Positions 6,589 through 8,512 of a DNA stretch of 8,512 nt are shown here, one piece after another (the stretch's first letter is position 1; every line of letters starts with the position of its first letter). The notes beneath the pieces were generated by a model. The model was not told the origin of the DNA. It saw only the letters and a program-made list of their open reading frames with translations, and did not search any database. This DNA is from Paracoccaceae bacterium (lineage in GTDB: Bacteria > Pseudomonadota > Alphaproteobacteria > Rhodobacterales > Rhodobacteraceae), in the NCBI GenBank assembly GCA_007120685.1, contig SKNG01000109.1:1-8512 (forward strand), in the 5' to 3' direction. The position numbers and the translations under genes are program-made.

Positions 6589-6657
6589 TCTTTGCTCTGG
6601 AAATATCCCGGGGGTGAGGCCCGGCACGGGCCGAGGGGGCAGCGCCCCCTTGCCCGC
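6589..6657 (-). repeat. dispersed intergenic element, copy 2 (inverted)
   Basis: Read on the minus strand this gives AGGGGGC-GCT-GCCCCCT (6650-6634), then GGCCCG-TGC-CGGGCC (6632-6618), then TCACCCCCGGGATATTT (6617-6601) and CCAGAGCAAAGAA. Order, stem sequence of the first hairpin, and the TCACCCCCGG tail repeat copy 1 at 4655-4720, while the second stem differs in sequence but keeps its pairing. That pattern suggests selection on structure. It lies downstream of the minus-strand gene at 6750-7070, in the same direction. Confidence 0.72.
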
Positions 6658-6703
6658 GCCGCAGGCGCGGGCGCGGCCCAAGCCGCGAAGGGCCCCGAAG
6701 GGG
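6652..6703. repeat. cluster of short GC hairpins
   Basis: Three more stems with 3-4 base loops follow one another: GCCCGCGCC-GCA-GGCGCGGGC (6652-6672, nine perfect pairs), CGCGGC-CCAA-GCCGCG (6672-6687) and CCCC-GAA-GGGG (6693-6703). With the two stems of the neighbouring dispersed element this makes five hairpins in about 85 bases between convergent genes. None has a T-tract. They probably act together as a two-sided transcript end, but this is inferred. Confidence 0.65.
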
Positions 6704-6749
6704 GACGACAAGGCGCGGGAGCCCTCCATGAACTCCAGCCCGGTGCGGC

Positions 6750-7070
6750 TCAGAAGACCGCGGCCACCTCCACCATCACCGGCTCGAAGCGCGAACACAT
6801 CGCGGCGATCTCACGGTTGCGCTCGCGCATCTCGGCGCCGCGCAGCACGGCCTGGAAATCCTCTCGCCGCCGCCATTGCGAATAGACGTTGATCCGCGTG
6901 CGCGCATCGTTGACGTGAATGGCGGCGTTGATGAACCCGGGCTGGTGACGAATCACCCGCTCATAGGCATCGGTCAGCGCCTCCAGCGCATCTGTGCAGG
7001 TCCCGGGCGTCATCTCGTAGGTGGTGATCACTGTCTGTCCCTCGGTGTCGGGGCGTATCGTCATGCTCAT
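6750..7070 (-). CDS. antibiotic biosynthesis monooxygenase (ABM) fold protein
   Basis: This 106-residue cytoplasmic protein resembles the small ABM/dimeric alpha-beta barrel family, whose members oxidise small aromatic or quinone compounds or degrade haem. Many have no assigned substrate. Visible marks are a first strand QTVITTYEMTPG (12-23), a helix ALEALTDAYERVIRHQPGF (28-46), the family-typical QPGF followed by a strand NAAIHVND, then RINVYSQWRRREDFQAVL, where VYSQW fits the conserved strand ending in W. ATG 7070 is chosen because AGGAGG (7082-7077 on the minus strand) lies six bases upstream. A second ATG at 7064 is possible. The same minus frame stays open far upstream across thiB, but that is antisense noise. 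It is divergent from the thiB riboswitch unit, with about 120 bases between. The substrate is unknown. Confidence 0.82.
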   Translation of the reverse strand: MSMTIRPDTEGQTVITTYEMTPGTCTDALEALTDAYERVIRHQPGFINAAIHVNDARTRINVYSQWRRREDFQAVLRGAEMRERNREIAAMCSRFEPVMVEVAAVF

Positions 7071-7110
7071 GGCTCGCCTCCTCGCGTCGCGCTTGCCGGA
7101 ACATCCTGCC

Positions 7111-7135
7111 ACGGATGGGGCGCCGATGCATCCGT
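7111..7135. repeat. inverted repeat in the divergent intergenic region
   Basis: ACGGATG (7111-7117) and CATCCGT (7129-7135) form a perfect 7-bp inverted repeat around 11 bases. It is followed by GCCGGC (7139-7144) and a second GCCGGC (7151-7156) six bases later. They lie between the minus-strand ABM gene and the thiB leader and could be an operator or part of the ABM mRNA leader. The evidence is only the symmetry. Confidence 0.35.
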
Positions 7136-7159
7136 CCTGCCGGCATTCCCGCCGGCCCC

Positions 7160-7187
7160 TTGCCGCGCCTGACAAAAGGGTTATCCT
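7160..7187 (+). promoter_or_regulatory. candidate sigma-70 promoter for the thiB riboswitch transcript
   Basis: TTGCCG (7160-7165) and TATCCT (7182-7187) each match four of six consensus bases and are 16 bases apart. Transcription would start near 7194, at the base of the TPP aptamer. That position fit is the main support. On the minus strand TTGTCA (7175-7170) overlaps it and could serve the ABM gene, but I find no good -10 for it. Confidence 0.5.
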
Positions 7188-7193
7188 CCGTCT

Positions 7194-7280
7194 CACCTCG
7201 GGGTGCCCGTTCTTACGGGCTGAGACGCAAGCAGCGAACCCGTTGAACCTGAACCGGTTAGGACCGGCGGAGGGAAGGTA
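7194..7280 (+). promoter_or_regulatory. TPP riboswitch (THI element) controlling thiB
   Basis: The aptamer senses thiamine diphosphate. Conserved parts in order are ACCTCGGGGTGCCCG (7195-7209), CGGGCTGAGA (7216-7225), CCCGTTGAACCTGA (7239-7252), then CCGGTTAGGACCGG and CGGAGGGAAGGT (7268-7279). ACCT (7195-7198) and AGGT (7276-7279) close the P1 stem. CCCGT/ACGGG around TCTT forms one arm and CCGG/CCGG the other. It lies 52 bases before thiB on the same strand. High TPP is expected to lower thiamine uptake. The downstream platform looks translational, not transcriptional, because no terminator with a T-tract follows. Confidence 0.95.
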
Positions 7281-7291
7281 ATGGATCGACA

Positions 7292-7327
7292 CATCCTCCT
7301 TGCCCCGCCCGTAGCATATGGAGGATG
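7292..7327 (+). promoter_or_regulatory. Shine-Dalgarno sequestering hairpin of the thiB leader
   Basis: CATCCTCC (7292-7299) is exactly complementary to GGAGGATG (7320-7327), which contains the thiB ribosome site GGAGG (7320-7324), seven bases before ATG 7332. Pairing would hide the site. The CCTCC half (7295-7299) can alternatively pair with GGAGG at 7269-7273 inside the aptamer's 3' strand. Aptamer folding on TPP would therefore free CCTCC to block translation. The complementarity is seen directly. The switching order is inferred. Confidence 0.75.
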
Positions 7328-7331
7328 ACCG

Positions 7332-8324
7332 ATGAAATCGCCCACCCTTGCCGCGGGATTGCTGATCGCCACGACGCTTGCCGTGGCGGCAGACACCCCA
7401 GTGCTGACGATCCACGCCTATGACAGCTTCGCGCACAACGCCGGGCCCGGCATCGCCGAAGCCTTCCAGGCTGAATGCGACTGCCGCGTGCAGATCATCG
7501 GTACCGGCCCCTCCGGCCAGCTTCTGCCCGGGCTGGCGGCAGCCGCGCCGGAAGACCGCCCGGATCTGGTGCTCGGCATCGACACCAACAACCTGGCCTC
7601 CGCGCGCGACAGCGGCCTCTTTCAGCCCCATGACGTGACACTGCCGCCGCTGGACATGCCACTGGCCTGGGACGACGTGCTGTTTTTGCCCTATAACTGG
7701 GGCTTCTACGCCTTCATCTATGACAGCACGCGGTTGGACGCGCCGCCCGCCAGCTTTGCCGAACTCATCGCCTCGGATCTGCGGGTAGTGATCCAGGATC
7801 CGCAGCTGTCCACCACCGGGCTGGGCCTGCTGATGTGGGTCGAGGCGGCCTTCGGTGACGAGGCGCAGGCGATCTGGCAGGCGCTGGCCGAGCGGCCGGA
7901 AACGCAGGTGGTGCCGCGCTGGGCCGATGCCTATCACCCCGTCTTCCGCGCGGGCGAGGCCGACATGGTGCTCAGCTACGCCACTTCGCCCGCCTATCAC
8001 GTCATCATTGAAGACGATGACGGCCCCCGCGCGGCGCGGTTTGACGAAGGCCATTATGTGCGTATCGAGGTGGCGGGGCTGCTGACTAACGCGCGCGAGC
8101 CCGATCTGGCGCGCGATTTCCTGGACTTCATGTTCACCGATGGCTTTCAGTCGGTGATCCCCACCACGCGCTGGCTTTATCCGGTGGTCACGCCCGATGA
8201 CGGCCTGCCCGAGGCTTTTGGCGATCTGATCGAACCCGGCGCGGCGCTGCTGTTCGCCCCGCACGAGGCCGCCGAGCGGCGCGAGCCGGCGCTGGCACGC
8301 TGGCGCGAAGCCTTCGGGCAATAG
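7332..8324 (+). CDS. thiB: thiamine ABC transporter substrate-binding protein
   Basis: This periplasmic protein binds thiamine, and its phosphates in E. coli, and hands it to the ThiPQ membrane importer. The 330-residue protein begins with a Sec signal peptide (MKSPTLAAGLLIATTLAVAA, cleavage near A19/A20). The mature part follows E. coli ThiB closely: YDSFA at 30-34, VLGIDTNNL at 80-88, FLPYNWGFYAFIYD, QDPQLSTTGLGLLMWVEAAFGDE, RWADAY around W197, LSYATSPAYH at 214-223, EGHYVRIEVAG, and IPTTRWLYPV. The tryptophan and tyrosines in these blocks correspond to ligand-binding aromatic residues of the E. coli protein. ATG 7332 follows GGAGG by seven bases. Expression should fall when TPP is plentiful. 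thiP and thiQ do not follow at once: a GC hairpin and a second TPP riboswitch come next, so the remaining transporter genes may form a separate transcript or lie elsewhere. Confidence 0.95.
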   Translation: MKSPTLAAGLLIATTLAVAADTPVLTIHAYDSFAHNAGPGIAEAFQAECDCRVQIIGTGPSGQLLPGLAAAAPEDRPDLVLGIDTNNLASARDSGLFQPHDVTLPPLDMPLAWDDVLFLPYNWGFYAFIYDSTRLDAPPASFAELIASDLRVVIQDPQLSTTGLGLLMWVEAAFGDEAQAIWQALAERPETQVVPRWADAYHPVFRAGEADMVLSYATSPAYHVIIEDDDGPRAARFDEGHYVRIEVAGLLTNAREPDLARDFLDFMFTDGFQSVIPTTRWLYPVVTPDDGLPEAFGDLIEPGAALLFAPHEAAERREPALARWREAFGQ

Positions 8325-8331
8325 GTCTGCG

Positions 8332-8367
8332 CCGCGGGCGCGGGGCTTGAAGGCACCGCGCCCGCGG
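8332..8367. repeat. 12-bp perfect inverted repeat after thiB
   Basis: CCGCGGGCGCGG (8332-8343) and CCGCGCCCGCGG (8356-8367) pair perfectly around a 12-base loop, eight bases after the thiB stop. ATTAGC follows instead of a T-tract, so a classic intrinsic terminator is doubtful, though it could shield the 3' end or cause pausing. Its loop holds TTGAAG, the -35 of the candidate promoter for the next riboswitch, so the same bases may serve both roles. Confidence 0.7.
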
Positions 8368-8375
8368 ATTAGCAT
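8347..8375 (+). promoter_or_regulatory. candidate promoter for the second TPP riboswitch
   Basis: TTGAAG (8347-8352) and TAGCAT (8370-8375) each match four of six sigma-70 consensus bases with the ideal 17-base spacing. The start would fall near 8382, exactly at the base of the second aptamer. The arrangement copies that of the first riboswitch. Confidence 0.5.
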
Positions 8376-8381
8376 CAAGGG

Positions 8382-8474
8382 TACCTCGGGGTGCCCGTTA
8401 ACACGGGCTGAGATGCGCAAGCCACGCGCGAACCCGTTGAACCTGACCCGGTTAGGACCGGCGGAGGGAAGGTG
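8382..8474 (+). promoter_or_regulatory. second TPP riboswitch (THI element)
   Basis: It carries the same conserved blocks as the first: ACCTCGGGGTGCCCG (8383-8397), CGGGCTGAGA (8404-8413), CCCGTTGAACCTGA (8433-8446), CCGGTTAGGACCGG, and CGGAGGGAAGGT (8462-8473). P1 is ACCT/AGGT. One arm is CCCGT-TAAC-ACGGG. The stretch between GAGA and ACCCG is longer than in the first copy and can form GCGC-AAGCCAC-GCGC. It must act on a gene starting beyond the right edge, probably another thiamine transport or synthesis gene. Which one cannot be seen. Confidence 0.95.
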
Positions 8475-8512
8475 AAAAGGCGCGTCCTCCACCCCCCACC
8501 CGCCCGCCCGCA
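8475..8512 (+). promoter_or_regulatory. start of the second riboswitch's expression platform, cut by the window edge
   Basis: GCGTCCTCC (8482-8490) sits in the same place relative to its aptamer as CATCCTCC does in the thiB leader, and CCTCC (8486-8490) can pair with GGAGG (8463-8467). By analogy it should sequester a downstream GGAGG ribosome site just outside the window. The C-rich run ACCCCCCACCCGCCCGCCCG follows. No coding start is visible before the end. Confidence 0.5.

Noticed and set aside
6750..8492. 580-codon open frame on the minus strand running across both riboswitches and all of thiB
   Set aside because: Only its last 106 codons (from ATG 7070, with a strong ribosome site) look like a real protein. 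The rest is antisense to thiB and to the riboswitches. Its repeated PSAGPNR-type segments are simply the two aptamers read backwards.

Overview
The window looks like chromosomal DNA of a GC-rich alphaproteobacterium, most likely of the order Rhodobacterales. The grounds are the protein sequences (a CcrM-type cell-cycle methylase, a DUF2853 protein, a YqjG-type glutathione transferase), strong G/C bias at third codon positions, Shine-Dalgarno-led ATG starts, and an intergenic element ending in TCACCCCCGG..TATTT that I recall, without having checked, from Rhodobacterales genomes. No transposase, integrase, phage gene, tRNA or rRNA is visible.

Layout, left to right. Bases 1-133 are an unassigned edge. 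Bases 134-226 hold almost three copies of a 37-bp tandem repeat, each able to form a GC-rich hairpin. Then come rnhB (RNase HII, 278-916) and ccrM (GANTC methylase, 1024-2133), followed by a strong intrinsic terminator at 2186-2219. A glutathionyl-hydroquinone reductase (2354-3328) follows. It is separated from a secreted MltB-like lytic transglycosylase (3457-4653) by a 22-bp perfect inverted repeat whose 15-nt loop is a perfect G-quadruplex motif on the minus strand. After one copy of the dispersed element comes an operon for a SbtA-type bicarbonate transporter and its SbtB PII-like regulator (4776-6071), then a DUF2853 protein (6155-6496). A second, inverted copy of the dispersed element and a run of hairpins lie before a minus-strand antibiotic-biosynthesis-monooxygenase-fold protein (6750-7070).

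The right end is a thiamine locus. A TPP riboswitch (about 7194-7280) with a clear Shine-Dalgarno-sequestering platform precedes thiB (7332-8324). A second, nearly identical TPP riboswitch (about 8382-8474), with its own candidate promoter, precedes an unseen gene beyond the edge.

The genes fall into independent modules: DNA maintenance (rnhB, ccrM), thiol/quinone detoxification, cell-wall turnover, bicarbonate uptake with nucleotide-type control, and thiamine uptake. I see no defence system or other multi-gene novelty. The most unusual signals are non-coding: the hairpin with a G4 loop, the tandem tetraloop hairpins, the paired dispersed elements, and the two riboswitches around thiB.
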